Shown here one piece after another: positions 5,362 to 12,507 of a stretch of DNA of 15,705 nt (position 1 is the stretch's first letter; each line of letters starts with the position of its first letter). The DNA is taken from contig JAFQDR010000211.1 of NCBI GenBank assembly GCA_017415945.1, positions 1 to 15,705 on the forward strand, in the 5' to 3' direction. Made by a program: the position numbers and the translations under genes. The stretch is from Oscillospiraceae bacterium. Its GTDB lineage: Bacteria; Bacillota_A; Clostridia; Oscillospirales; Oscillospiraceae. A model generated the notes under the pieces. That model was given only the letters and a program-made list of their open reading frames with translations, was not told where the DNA came from and searched no databases.

Positions 5362-6756
5362 TCAAATCTCGCCTTTTCTTGCCTTCAAAACAGCAATGTT
5401 TTCTTCTACCTTCTTCTTGCTCAGAGGATAGATGAAAAACAGGCACAGTCCAACCAGCAGATACAGCACAGTGGGCACCATCGTTGCAATATTGTAAATG
5501 CCGTTGACAACCTCCGCAGACTGGCCCACAACAGAGCCTTCCACATAGCCGATGAGCTCCAAGGACCAGCCGCCCAGTGCAGCGGCGATGGCCTGCCCCA
5601 GCTTACGTGCAAAAGAGCAGACCGCGTAAATGCTTCCGTCCTCGCGCACACCGGTGCGTACCTCCTGGTCATCGATGACGTCGGTAACAAACGCCCAGAT
5701 GATCAGATTAAACAGACCGAAGCCCAGCAGACCAACGATGCTGACCACAACATACAGCCACATATTGGTAGTCTTTGCAAGGAACAGGCCGCCGAATGCC
5801 ACGGTACCCAGTGCCGCCGCGAAAATACCTACTTCCTTCTTGCCGAACTTACTGCTGACGGGCACGGCCAGAGGTGCCAGCAACAAAGCGGGAGCAAAGC
5901 CCGCAGCGTTCATGGCGGTCAGACCCATGGTGTTGGAGAAGTAATCCTTAAAGATGTAGTTATTGATGGTCTGGTTCATCATTTGTGCGCCAAGGAAAAA
6001 GATGTATACCAGAGCAATGCCAATGAGTGCGCGGTTGCCTGCCAGTGCCTTCAGAGTATCCTTAAAGGAAACAGAGGCGGCTTCGGTGGGCTTGATGCGC
6101 TCGGTACACATGAAATAGCATACCACATAGCAGGCTGCTGCCGCAACAGACAGAAGCAGCGCAATGCGGGGGAACATTTCGGGATTGGCGACCTTGGTGC
6201 CGTCCTCCAGAGTGGTGTACAGGAACATGGGCATCACAACGCCCACCAGGATCTGAGGGATCATGGAGCCGACACCGCGGAAGGTGGACAGCGCAGCACG
6301 GTCATCCGCCTCATCGGACATAACTGAGGCCATGGAGCCGTAGGGGATGTTGATGCAGGTGTAGCAGATGCTGCCCCAGAACAGATAGGTCACAAACATA
6401 TAAATAATGCGGACGGTCATGGAAGCACCCGCCAGAGAGCTCTGGTACATCAGGAAGGATGCCAGCGCAACGGGACCGCAGGCACGCAGCAGCCAGGGAC
6501 GGAACTTGCCGTTCTTGGTAGCGGGGGTCTTGTCCGCAATGCGGCCCATGGCGGTATCGGTGAATGCGTCCACAATTCGGGACAGCAGGAACATGGTGCC
6601 CACCAGACCTGCGTTGATACCCAGAATATCGGTGTAAAATACCTGCAAGAACAGGCTTGCAAAAATAAAGGTAAAGTCGTTTGCCACATTACCGATCATG
6701 TAGCCGACCTTGTCGCGCCAGCCGAAGGGGCGCATTTCCAAACTGCGTTGACTCAT
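5362..6756 (-). CDS. GPH-family sugar:cation symporter (MFS)
   Basis: Inner-membrane transporter of 464 aa in the glycoside-pentoside-hexuronide family (MelB/LacS/GusB type), predicted to import the substrate of the neighbouring GH2 enzyme with Na+ or H+. The sequence shows about 12 hydrophobic segments. The family motif after helix 2 reads RIVDAFTDTAMGRIADKT, with Asp63 and Asp67 spaced like the cation-site Asp55/Asp59 of MelB, followed by GKFRPWL (83-89). The central loop has the usual charged RIKPTEA. I start at 6756 (MSQRSLEMRPFGWRDK), which has AAGGAG 8 nt upstream at 6765-6770, rather than 27 bp earlier, where no ribosome site is seen. It is the first gene of a two-gene operon, divergent from an AraC regulator that probably controls it. 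Confidence 0.9.
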   Translation of the reverse strand: MSQRSLEMRPFGWRDKVGYMIGNVANDFTFIFASLFLQVFYTDILGINAGLVGTMFLLSRIVDAFTDTAMGRIADKTPATKNGKFRPWLLRACGPVALASFLMYQSSLAGASMTVRIIYMFVTYLFWGSICYTCINIPYGSMASVMSDEADDRAALSTFRGVGSMIPQILVGVVMPMFLYTTLEDGTKVANPEMFPRIALLLSVAAAACYVVCYFMCTERIKPTEAASVSFKDTLKALAGNRALIGIALVYIFFLGAQMMNQTINNYIFKDYFSNTMGLTAMNAAGFAPALLLAPLAVPVSSKFGKKEVGIFAAALGTVAFGGLFLAKTTNMWLYVVVSIVGLLGFGLFNLIIWAFVTDVIDDQEVRTGVREDGSIYAVCSFARKLGQAIAAALGGWSLELIGYVEGSVVGQSAEVVNGIYNIATMVPTVLYLLVGLCLFFIYPLSKKKVEENIAVLKARKGEI

Positions 6757-6839
6757 ACAAAGAGCTCCTTTCTCAAGATGCATTTATTGTAGAATATCAT
6801 CAAAAAAACCGTTAGAACGCCCTTTGTATATTATGGTAA

Positions 6840-6873
6840 AATTTTTGTGTTTTCATTGAAAGACACAAAAATT
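6840..6873. promoter_or_regulatory. long palindrome in the symporter/AraC divergent region
   Basis: AATTTTTGTGT (6840-6850) and ACACAAAAATT (6863-6873) are perfect inverted repeats. The stem continues inward through TTTC/GAAA with one bulge, giving about 15 bp. It overlaps the -35 and spacer of the regulator's promoter. On the symporter side I see only a weak CATAAT-type -10 with no good -35, as expected for an activator-dependent promoter. It is a candidate AraC-type binding site. Confidence 0.45.
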
Positions 6874-6884
6874 AGTAATATACT
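6856..6884 (+). promoter_or_regulatory. AraC-type regulator promoter
   Basis: TTGAAA (6856-6861), a 17-bp spacer and TATACT (6879-6884). The coding start is 30 bp on. It overlaps the palindrome at 6840-6873, suggesting autoregulation. Confidence 0.65.
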
Positions 6885-6914
6885 GTATTTACGAAAAAGG
6901 AATGAGGTGTCCCC

Positions 6915-8147
6915 ATGCCGTACCAAATCCAATTGAACTTTCTCCGCAGTCTCCTCCGAGAGCTGCACATTTCCAGCACCGTGGTCACATCCCCCACGGA
7001 GCATATCCCTCCCGAGATCGATTTGCATCTGCGCGGGGAGCTGTTCGGACTGTCCAACTATACGGGCTTCCTACAAAACTCTATGGCACAGGCCAAGGAC
7101 AAGACCCTCTACCGATTCTATGACGAATACGACTGCAACTATATTTTCCTTCGTCTGCCCGACACGGACCAAGACCGATATTTCTTCATCGGCCCCTATC
7201 TTTTACAGATGCCCGACCGTGAGCGGATCGCCCGCAAAGCGGAGACGTTGCTGCTGACCGAGGATCAGACCCGTCAAATGCAGCTTTATTTCACCGCCCT
7301 GCCCATTGTAGAAACAGAACCCCTGCTGCTGTGCGCTGCCAACGCCTTCGCCAAGGAGCTGTGGGGTACAGACCGCTATACTATGGAATATGTGGACTAC
7401 GCCATCCATGACCGCCGCGAGCCCATCCCCACCTCCATGGTACGCCGCATCACCACCGACTGTCCCATCAGTCTGGACTCCTTGGTGGAAAACTACACTG
7501 CGGAAAATCGGCTCATTGAAGCGGTCAGCAAGGGCAAGCTCCATCAAGTCACCGCACCGGCTGCCACGGTCTTCAACAACAGTGCCGAGCAGCGGCTGTC
7601 GGACTCTCTCCGGGACCGCAAAAACAATCTGATCATTCTCAAAACCCTGCTGCGAAAGGCGGCGGAATACGGAGGCGTGCACCCCCTGCACATTCACAGC
7701 CTCTCCTCCCACTACGCAGGAGAAATCGAAAACATCCGCACCATCAAGCAGAGCCTTTCCCTGCAGGAAAATATGATACGGGATTACTGCCTGCTGGTGA
7801 AGGAGCACTCCCTCAGCAAATATTCCGACTATGTGGCAAAGGCCATCACCTTAGTGCACTACGATTTGACCGCGGATCTGAGTCTGAAGCGCATTGCCGC
7901 CGAGCTGAACGTCAACGCCAGCTACCTCTCCGCCCTGTTTCACAAGGAATGTGGCTGCACACTGACGGAATTTGTGAACAAGCAGCGCATGGAGCACGCT
8001 CTGTTTCTGCTGGCCGACCTGTCCAAACCCGTGCAGGCCGTGGCAGCGGAGTGCGGCATCCATGATGTGAACTACTTCATCAAGCTGTTCAAAAAGCATA
8101 CCGTCATGACCCCCACCCAATATCGGGCACACATCCACCCCACATGA
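6915..8147 (+). CDS. AraC/XylS-family transcriptional regulator
   Basis: A 410-aa DNA-binding regulator. The C-terminal AraC domain holds two helix-turn-helices: about 323-344 (SLKRIAAELNVNASYLSALF) and about 371-394 (PVQAVAAECGIHDVNYFIKLF), closed by the usual TPTQYR (399-404). The roughly 200-residue N-terminal part lacks a cupin signature. It looks like the aromatic-rich ligand-sensing domain of clostridial AraC regulators (DEYDCNYIFLRLP, YFFIGPYLL). A helical linker with GGVHPLHIHSLSS (253-265) is also typical of that group. ATG at 6915 follows GAGGTG (6904-6909). It is transcribed divergently from the GPH symporter/GH2 operon and most likely activates it in response to the imported glycoside. 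The inducer cannot be read from the sequence. Confidence 0.88.
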   Translation: MPYQIQLNFLRSLLRELHISSTVVTSPTEHIPPEIDLHLRGELFGLSNYTGFLQNSMAQAKDKTLYRFYDEYDCNYIFLRLPDTDQDRYFFIGPYLLQMPDRERIARKAETLLLTEDQTRQMQLYFTALPIVETEPLLLCAANAFAKELWGTDRYTMEYVDYAIHDRREPIPTSMVRRITTDCPISLDSLVENYTAENRLIEAVSKGKLHQVTAPAATVFNNSAEQRLSDSLRDRKNNLIILKTLLRKAAEYGGVHPLHIHSLSSHYAGEIENIRTIKQSLSLQENMIRDYCLLVKEHSLSKYSDYVAKAITLVHYDLTADLSLKRIAAELNVNASYLSALFHKECGCTLTEFVNKQRMEHALFLLADLSKPVQAVAAECGIHDVNYFIKLFKKHTVMTPTQYRAHIHPT

Positions 8148-8176
8148 TCCCAACAGCCTGTCAGGTGCGCATTCAC

Positions 8177-8205
8177 TTGACACCCACCACTATATGTGCT
8201 ATATA
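8177..8205 (+). promoter_or_regulatory. nrdD promoter
   Basis: TTGACA (8177-8182), a 17-bp spacer and TATATA (8200-8205). The -10 lies inside the first NrdR box. The leader of about 65 nt has no strong ribosome site near the nrdD ATG. Confidence 0.65.
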
Positions 8206-8211
8206 TAGTAT
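8196..8211. promoter_or_regulatory. NrdR box 1
   Basis: The core CTATATATAG (8199-8208) matches the centre of the known NrdR box (ACACWATATWTWGTGT) exactly. It overlaps the -10, a position expected to block RNA polymerase. Confidence 0.65.
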
Positions 8212-8227
8212 AATAACGGAAGTTTCG

Positions 8228-8243
8228 GCACAATATGTCGAAT
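8228..8243. promoter_or_regulatory. NrdR box 2
   Basis: GCACAATATGTCGAAT matches 11 of 16 positions of the NrdR consensus. Its centre is 32 bp from that of box 1, the three-turn spacing typical of paired NrdR boxes. Confidence 0.6.
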
Positions 8244-8275
8244 CATTTATCATATAGAAAGATGGGTATTTTCAC

Positions 8276-10558
8276 ATGATACAATCCATTATCAAGCGCG
8301 ACGGCCGTGTGGTACTGTATGACCAGAACAAGATTGCGGCAGCCATTCTGCGTGCTCTGGAGGCCGCCCGCGAGGGCAATGCCGCCGATGCCGCCATCGT
8401 TGCAAACGACGTACAGCGGGAGCTGGAAAGTCAGTTTAAGAACTCCAACCCCAACATTGAGGCCATTCAGGACACCGTGGAGCGTCAGCTCATGAACCAC
8501 GGCTTCAACGCCGCCGCCAAGGCATACATTCTCTACCGCGCCACCCGTACCCGCGCCAGAGAGGCCAACACCGTGCTCATGAAGACCATCGACGAGATTA
8601 CCAAGATCGATGCCCGCATCAGCGACATGAAGCGTGACAACGCCAACATCGACGGCAACACCGCCATGGGTAGTATGCTGCAGATCGGTTCCGCAGGTGC
8701 CAAGGCCTACAACGAAATGTATCTCCTGCGTCCCGAGCACGCCAAGGCATACCGTGAAGGCGACATTCATATCCACGACTTTGATTTCTATTCCCTGACC
8801 ACTACCTGCTGTCAGATCGACATTCAGAAGCTGTTCAAGGGCGGCTTCTCCACAGGTCATGGCTATCTCCGTGAGCCCAACAGCATCAACAGCTATGCGG
8901 CTCTGGCAGCCATCGCCATCCAATCCAACCAGAACGACCAGCACGGCGGGCAGTCCATCCCCAACTTCGACTACGGCATGGCAGAGGGCGTTGCCAAGAC
9001 CTACCGCAAGGCATACATCCGCCAGCTGGCAGAGGCTATGGAAGACATTCTCGGTCTGGATGACGAATCCGACGAAGCGGAAGAAATCGTATTCAATGCG
9101 GAAAAGCGCTGCAGTGAACGTGCACGACTGGAGAACCGTCCCGCCTTTGACGCCACCGTGGCTGCGGGCATTGCCGCACGCTATCCCATCACCGAGGCTA
9201 TGGCAAAGTCTCTGGTCAGCCGCATCCGCAAGCGTGCAGTTCGCCGCACAGACCGTGACACCTATCAGGCCATGGAGGGCTTCGTCCACAATCTGAACAC
9301 TATGCACTCCCGTGCAGGCGCCCAGACCCCCTTCTCCTCCATCAATTACGGTACCGACACCACTCCCGAAGGCCGCATGGTCATCCGCAACATCCTCATG
9401 GCGCTGGACGCAGGTCTGGGTCACGGGGAAACCTGTATCTTCCCCATTCACATCTTCAAGGTGAAGGAAGGGGTCAACTACAACGAGGGCGACCCCAACT
9501 ACGACCTGTTCCGCCTGAGCTGCAAGGTCAGCGCAAAGCGGCTATTCCCCAACTACACCTTCCTGGATGCCCCCTTCAATCTGCAGTATTATGTCCCCTG
9601 CCGTCCCGAGACGGAAGTGGCCACCATGGGCTGCCGCACCCGCGTTATGGGCAACGTCTATGACCCCAGCCGCCAGATCGCATACTCCCGCGGCAATCTG
9701 TCCTTCACCTCCATCAACCTGCCCCGCATCGCCATTGAAGCCAAGGGAGACGAGACAGTATTCTACGCCAAGCTCCGGGAAATGCTGGATCTGGTGGCAC
9801 AGCAGCTGCTGGACCGCTTTGATATCCAGGCAAACAAGCACATTTACAATTACCCATTCCTGATGGGTCAGGGCATCTGGCTGGACTCCGACAAGCTGAA
9901 CATGGCAGACGATCTCCGTGAGGTGCTGAAGCACGGCACGTTGTCCATCGGTTTCATCGGTCTGGCAGAGACCCTCACCGCCCTGTACGGTCAGCACCAC
10001 GGGGAAAGCGAAGACCTGCAGAAGAAGGGTCTGGAGATCATCGGCTTTATGCGTGACTACTGCGACAAGAAATCTCAGGCCATGAAGATGAACTTCACCC
10101 TGCTGGGCACCCCCGCGGAAGGTCTGTCGGGCCGCTTCATCCGCATGGACCAGAAGCGCTTCGGCAAGATCCCCGGGGTCACCGACCGTGAATACTACAC
10201 CAACTCCTTCCACATCCCCGTCTGGTACGACATCTCCGTTTACGACAAGATCCGTCTGGAGGCTCCCTATCACGCCCTGTGCAACGCAGGCCACATCAGC
10301 GACGTGGAACTGGACGGCGACACCGTAAGGAACGTGGAGGCATTTGAGGCTGTGGTACGCTGTATGCACGACTTCGGCATCGGCTACGGCAGCATCAACC
10401 ACCCCGTTGACCGTGACCCCGTATGCGGCTATGTGGGTGTCATCGGCGATGTATGTCCCCGCTGCGGCCGCCGTGAGGGTGAGCAGATCCCCGCCGAACG
10501 CATCGAAGAACTGAAAAAGATCTATCCCGAAATGCCCGCATTCCGCGGCATCCATTAA
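8276..10558 (+). CDS. nrdD: anaerobic ribonucleotide reductase, large chain lacking its glycyl-radical segment
   Basis: Class III ribonucleoside-triphosphate reductase catalytic chain, 760 aa. It has an N-terminal ATP-cone (about 3-92, KRDGRVVLYDQNKI). In the barrel, Cys178/Cys179 (TTTCCQID, the region of E. coli Cys79), thiyl Cys453 (TMGCR, E. coli Cys290), LSFTSINLPRIA (475-486), Glu615 (GTPAEGL, E. coli Glu446) and YYTNSFH (640-646) are conserved. An extra segment at about 253-330 is absent from E. coli NrdD. The zinc-ribbon-like end reads DPVC(717)...CPRC(727,730), with Asp714 where a Cys is expected. The chain then runs through about 30 unrelated residues to a stop with no RR(V/I)xGY motif. 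That motif is in the next ORF, so this chain should be inactive alone. The VCGYVG at 716-721 is the zinc knuckle, not the radical loop. NrdR boxes control it. Confidence 0.92.
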   Translation: MIQSIIKRDGRVVLYDQNKIAAAILRALEAAREGNAADAAIVANDVQRELESQFKNSNPNIEAIQDTVERQLMNHGFNAAAKAYILYRATRTRAREANTVLMKTIDEITKIDARISDMKRDNANIDGNTAMGSMLQIGSAGAKAYNEMYLLRPEHAKAYREGDIHIHDFDFYSLTTTCCQIDIQKLFKGGFSTGHGYLREPNSINSYAALAAIAIQSNQNDQHGGQSIPNFDYGMAEGVAKTYRKAYIRQLAEAMEDILGLDDESDEAEEIVFNAEKRCSERARLENRPAFDATVAAGIAARYPITEAMAKSLVSRIRKRAVRRTDRDTYQAMEGFVHNLNTMHSRAGAQTPFSSINYGTDTTPEGRMVIRNILMALDAGLGHGETCIFPIHIFKVKEGVNYNEGDPNYDLFRLSCKVSAKRLFPNYTFLDAPFNLQYYVPCRPETEVATMGCRTRVMGNVYDPSRQIAYSRGNLSFTSINLPRIAIEAKGDETVFYAKLREMLDLVAQQLLDRFDIQANKHIYNYPFLMGQGIWLDSDKLNMADDLREVLKHGTLSIGFIGLAETLTALYGQHHGESEDLQKKGLEIIGFMRDYCDKKSQAMKMNFTLLGTPAEGLSGRFIRMDQKRFGKIPGVTDREYYTNSFHIPVWYDISVYDKIRLEAPYHALCNAGHISDVELDGDTVRNVEAFEAVVRCMHDFGIGYGSINHPVDRDPVCGYVGVIGDVCPRCGRREGEQIPAERIEELKKIYPEMPAFRGIH

Positions 10559-10563
10559 AGAAA

Positions 10564-10635
10564 CATCCGTAGGGGCGGATAGCATCCGCCCGCAAACCAT
10601 ACCCCATCCGTAGGGGCGGATAGCATCCGCCCGCA
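10564..10635. repeat. two identical 31-bp REP-like palindromes
   Basis: Copies at 10564-10594 and 10605-10635 are identical and begin 41 bp apart. Each forms a perfect GGGCGGAT/ATCCGCCC stem with an AGC loop. They fill nearly all of the 95-bp gap between nrdD and the radical-peptide ORF. A relative lies at 2357-2380. Confidence 0.9.
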
Positions 10636-10653
10636 TCACTAAGGAGGTACAAT

Positions 10654-10815
10654 ATGCAAGTAAAAAACGAACAAGAAAAGCTGGGTCAGGGCGTTGGCTT
10701 TGAGCGCATCCGCCGCATCACCGGCTATCTGGTAGGCACCATGGACAAGTGGAACGATGCCAAGCGTGCCGAAGAACGGGACCGTGTCAAGCACGGCATG
10801 AGCAAAAATGCTTGA
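10654..10815 (+). CDS. stand-alone glycyl-radical peptide of the split NrdD
   Basis: A 53-aa ORF beginning MQVKNEQEKLGQGVGFERI. It carries the class III reductase radical loop RRITGYLVG (20-28), aligned with RRVCGYLG of E. coli NrdD. Gly24 (codon 10723-10725) is the predicted radical site. The rest (MDKWNDAK, ERDRVKHG) matches the family's FNAGK...RVKH tail. The ORF has its own AAGGAGG (10641-10647), 6 nt before ATG, and its stop overlaps the nrdG start (ATGCTTGA). It therefore looks like a proper gene, not debris. I infer that it docks into the barrel of the 760-aa chain, where NrdG makes the Gly radical, much as GrcA/YfiD replaces the radical domain of pyruvate formate-lyase. Residues 1-16 are unlike E. 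coli and may provide docking. A frameshifted nrdD is unlikely. Confidence 0.9.
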   Translation: MQVKNEQEKLGQGVGFERIRRITGYLVGTMDKWNDAKRAEERDRVKHGMSKNA

Positions 10816-11320
10816 TCTTGCAGGTATCGTCAACGACAGCATTGTGGACGGCCCCGGCATCCGCATGACCGTATTCGCTCAGGGCTGCCCCCATCACTGC
10901 CACGGCTGTCATAACCCCGAAACATGGCAGTTTGGCTGCGGCACCCCCATGGAGGAGGAACGTATCGCGGATATCGTGGCAACCAATCCCCTGTGCCGCG
11001 GTGTGACCTTCTCCGGAGGCGAGCCCTTCGCACAGGCAGAAGGCTTCGCCAAATTGGCACAGCTGCTGAAGGCACGAGGCTACGAGGTGGCAAGCTATTC
11101 GGGCTACACCTTCGAGCAGCTCATCAACGGCACCGATGCACAAAAAGAGCTGCTGCAAAGCATCGACGTGCTCATCGACGGGCCCTTTATTATGGCGCAG
11201 CGGAGTCTTGAAGTCCCCTTCCGCGGCAGCCGCAACCAGCGCATCATCGACGTAAAACAGAGCCTCACCGCAGGCAAGCCCGTGTGTATCACCACAGGCC
11301 GCTGGGCAGGAGAATATTAA
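10808..11320 (+). CDS. nrdG: anaerobic ribonucleotide reductase activating protein (radical SAM)
   Basis: A 170-aa radical-SAM activase that uses a [4Fe-4S] cluster and S-adenosylmethionine to form the glycyl radical on NrdD. The cluster motif CPHHCHGC gives Cys27-x3-Cys31-x2-Cys34, followed by HNPETW as in NrdG proteins. SGGEPF (69-74) is the SAM-binding GGE motif. Its length is normal for NrdG (about 155-175). The ATG at 10808 overlaps the radical-peptide stop by 8 nt (ATGCTTGA), so the two are probably translationally coupled. No separate ribosome site stands out. Here its substrate glycine is on the 53-aa peptide and not on the large chain, so recognition may be of the peptide or of the assembled complex. 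It is the last gene of the NrdR-controlled operon, and a structured repeat follows. Confidence 0.95.
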   Translation: MLDLAGIVNDSIVDGPGIRMTVFAQGCPHHCHGCHNPETWQFGCGTPMEEERIADIVATNPLCRGVTFSGGEPFAQAEGFAKLAQLLKARGYEVASYSGYTFEQLINGTDAQKELLQSIDVLIDGPFIMAQRSLEVPFRGSRNQRIIDVKQSLTAGKPVCITTGRWAGEY

Positions 11321-11327
11321 AAAATAA

Positions 11328-11468
11328 GCCTCCCCTGTGTAAGGGGAGGTGGCATTTTCGAGGTACGAGAAAATGACGGAGGGGTTGTTCATACACCCAA
11401 ACATCAAAACAATCCCCCGGTCAAAAATTAAAGATTTTTTCGGCCCCCTTTACACAAGGGGGCCTTTT
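11328..11468. repeat. structured dispersed repeat, copy A
   Basis: It begins with a CCTCCCCT/AGGGGAGG hairpin (11329-11336/11342-11349) followed by GTGGCA. A CATTTTC/GAAAATG hairpin and a long-range GGGG-TTGTT/AACAA-T-CCCC pairing follow, and it ends in the GGCCCCCTT hairpin. Copy B at 12508-12638 has the same opening and design. Similar multi-stem intergenic repeats are common in gut Clostridia (general knowledge, not checked here). Confidence 0.65.
11442..11468 (+). terminator. terminator of the nrd operon
   Basis: GGCCCCCTT (11442-11450), loop TACAC, AAGGGGGCC (11456-11464), then TTTT and CTGTGTTTTG. It is the last hairpin of repeat copy A. Confidence 0.75.
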
Positions 11469-11483
11469 CTGTGTTTTGTCCGA

Positions 11484-11512
11484 TTGACATTCCCCTCCCA
11501 AAGTTCTACAAT
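11484..11512 (+). promoter_or_regulatory. ROK kinase gene promoter
   Basis: A perfect TTGACA (11484-11489), a 17-bp spacer and TACAAT (11507-11512). The coding start is 47 bp on, so the gene is expressed independently of nrd. Confidence 0.8.
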
Positions 11513-11559
11513 ACAGTCATGCGAAACATCTTTTATCACACATAAAGGAGACTGAAACC

Positions 11560-12504
11560 ATGAAACCTTACGCATTCGGCGTTGACATCGGCGGCACCAC
11601 CGTGAAGCTGGGTCTGTTCACCACCGAGGGTGTCCTCGTGGACAAATGGGAGATCCCCACCGTTACCGACAACGGCGGCGCAGCTGTACTGCCCGACGTA
11701 GCCGCATCCATCACCGCAAAGCTCAAGGAAAAGTCCATCTCCCCCGCTGACGTAGAGGGCATCGGCATCGGCGTTCCCGGTCCCGTAGACAGCGACAACA
11801 CCGTCCACAAGTGCATCAATCTGGGCTGGGGCGTGTTCAATGTCAAGGAGCGCATGAACGAGCTGCTCCCCGAGATCCCCAAGGTAGCCGCAGGCAACGA
11901 CGCCAACGTGGCCACGCTGGGCGAGCTGTGGCAGGGCGGCGGCAAGGGCTATGACAGTGCCGTCATGTTCACTCTGGGCACTGGGGTCGGCGGCGGTGTC
12001 ATCGTAGACGGCAAAATCGTGGCAGGCAAGAACGGCGGCGCTGGGGAGCTGGGACACATTACCGTGGAGCCCACCGAAACCGTCCGGTGCAACTGCGGCA
12101 AGTACGGCTGTCTGGAGCAGTACGCCTCCGCAAACGGCATTGTCCGTCTGGCAAAGGTCATGCTGGACAGCTGCGACACTCCCTCCGCACTGCGCACCAT
12201 GGACAAGTTCACCTCCAAGGACATCTGTGATCTGGCCCGTGACGGTGAAGAAATGGCACTGCAGATTGTTGACCGCTTCGGTGAATATCTGGGCCGCGCA
12301 CTGAGCTTCGTCAGCTGCACCGTAGACCCCGACGTATTCATCATCGGCGGCGGCATGAGCCGTGCAGGTGACATCATCGTGGAACCCATCATGAAGTACT
12401 ACCGCAAGTACGCCTTCCACGTGTCCACAGGCACCACCGCCTCCATCGCCACCCTCGGCAACGACGCAGGCATCTACGGCTGCGCAAAAATGGTCATCGG
12501 ATAA
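11560..12504 (+). CDS. glcK: ROK-family glucokinase
   Basis: A cytoplasmic ATP-dependent sugar kinase, 314 aa, the usual length for Firmicute ROK glucokinases. It has an N-terminal phosphate-binding loop DIGGTTVKLGLF (9-20) and GIGVPGPVD (69-77), with catalytic-base Asp114 in AGNDANVATLGE. The sugar-binding GELGHITVE includes Glu163 and His166. The ROK zinc cluster CNCGKYGCLE has Cys177, Cys179 and Cys184. A second ATP-binding segment, FIIGGGMSRAG, lies near the C-terminus. ATG at 11560 follows AAAGGAG (11544-11550). It has its own consensus promoter and terminator and so is monocistronic. Glucose is the most likely substrate, but ROK specificity (glucose, N-acetylmannosamine, fructose) cannot be fixed by motif alone. 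Confidence 0.92.
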   Translation: MKPYAFGVDIGGTTVKLGLFTTEGVLVDKWEIPTVTDNGGAAVLPDVAASITAKLKEKSISPADVEGIGIGVPGPVDSDNTVHKCINLGWGVFNVKERMNELLPEIPKVAAGNDANVATLGELWQGGGKGYDSAVMFTLGTGVGGGVIVDGKIVAGKNGGAGELGHITVEPTETVRCNCGKYGCLEQYASANGIVRLAKVMLDSCDTPSALRTMDKFTSKDICDLARDGEEMALQIVDRFGEYLGRALSFVSCTVDPDVFIIGGGMSRAGDIIVEPIMKYYRKYAFHVSTGTTASIATLGNDAGIYGCAKMVIG

Positions 12505-12507
12505 AAA

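Noticed and set aside
10423..10440. VCGYVG near the NrdD C-terminus as the glycyl-radical motif (it resembles RVCGYLG)
   Set aside because: Alignment of the surrounding HPVDRDPVC...CPRCG places it in the zinc ribbon (E. coli CYECGFTG). No Arg-Arg precedes it, and a full RRITGYLVG motif with the family tail is present on the next ORF.
10564..10635. Twin 31-bp repeats as a CRISPR array
   Set aside because: There are only two copies, separated by a 10-bp gap, the repeat is a GC-rich perfect hairpin of a REP-like family, and no cas genes are present.
8243..10639. Long open frames on - opposite nrdD (402 and 365 codons)
   Set aside because: Low-complexity Val/Gly/Ala-rich shadows of nrdD. The second also runs through the twin palindromes.
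10559..10815. A simple frameshift or decayed nrdD end explaining the small ORF
   Set aside because: The small ORF has its own consensus ribosome site and start, intact family residues to its stop, and an overlap with nrdG. The large chain has a clean stop and no radical-loop remnant in another frame before the repeats.
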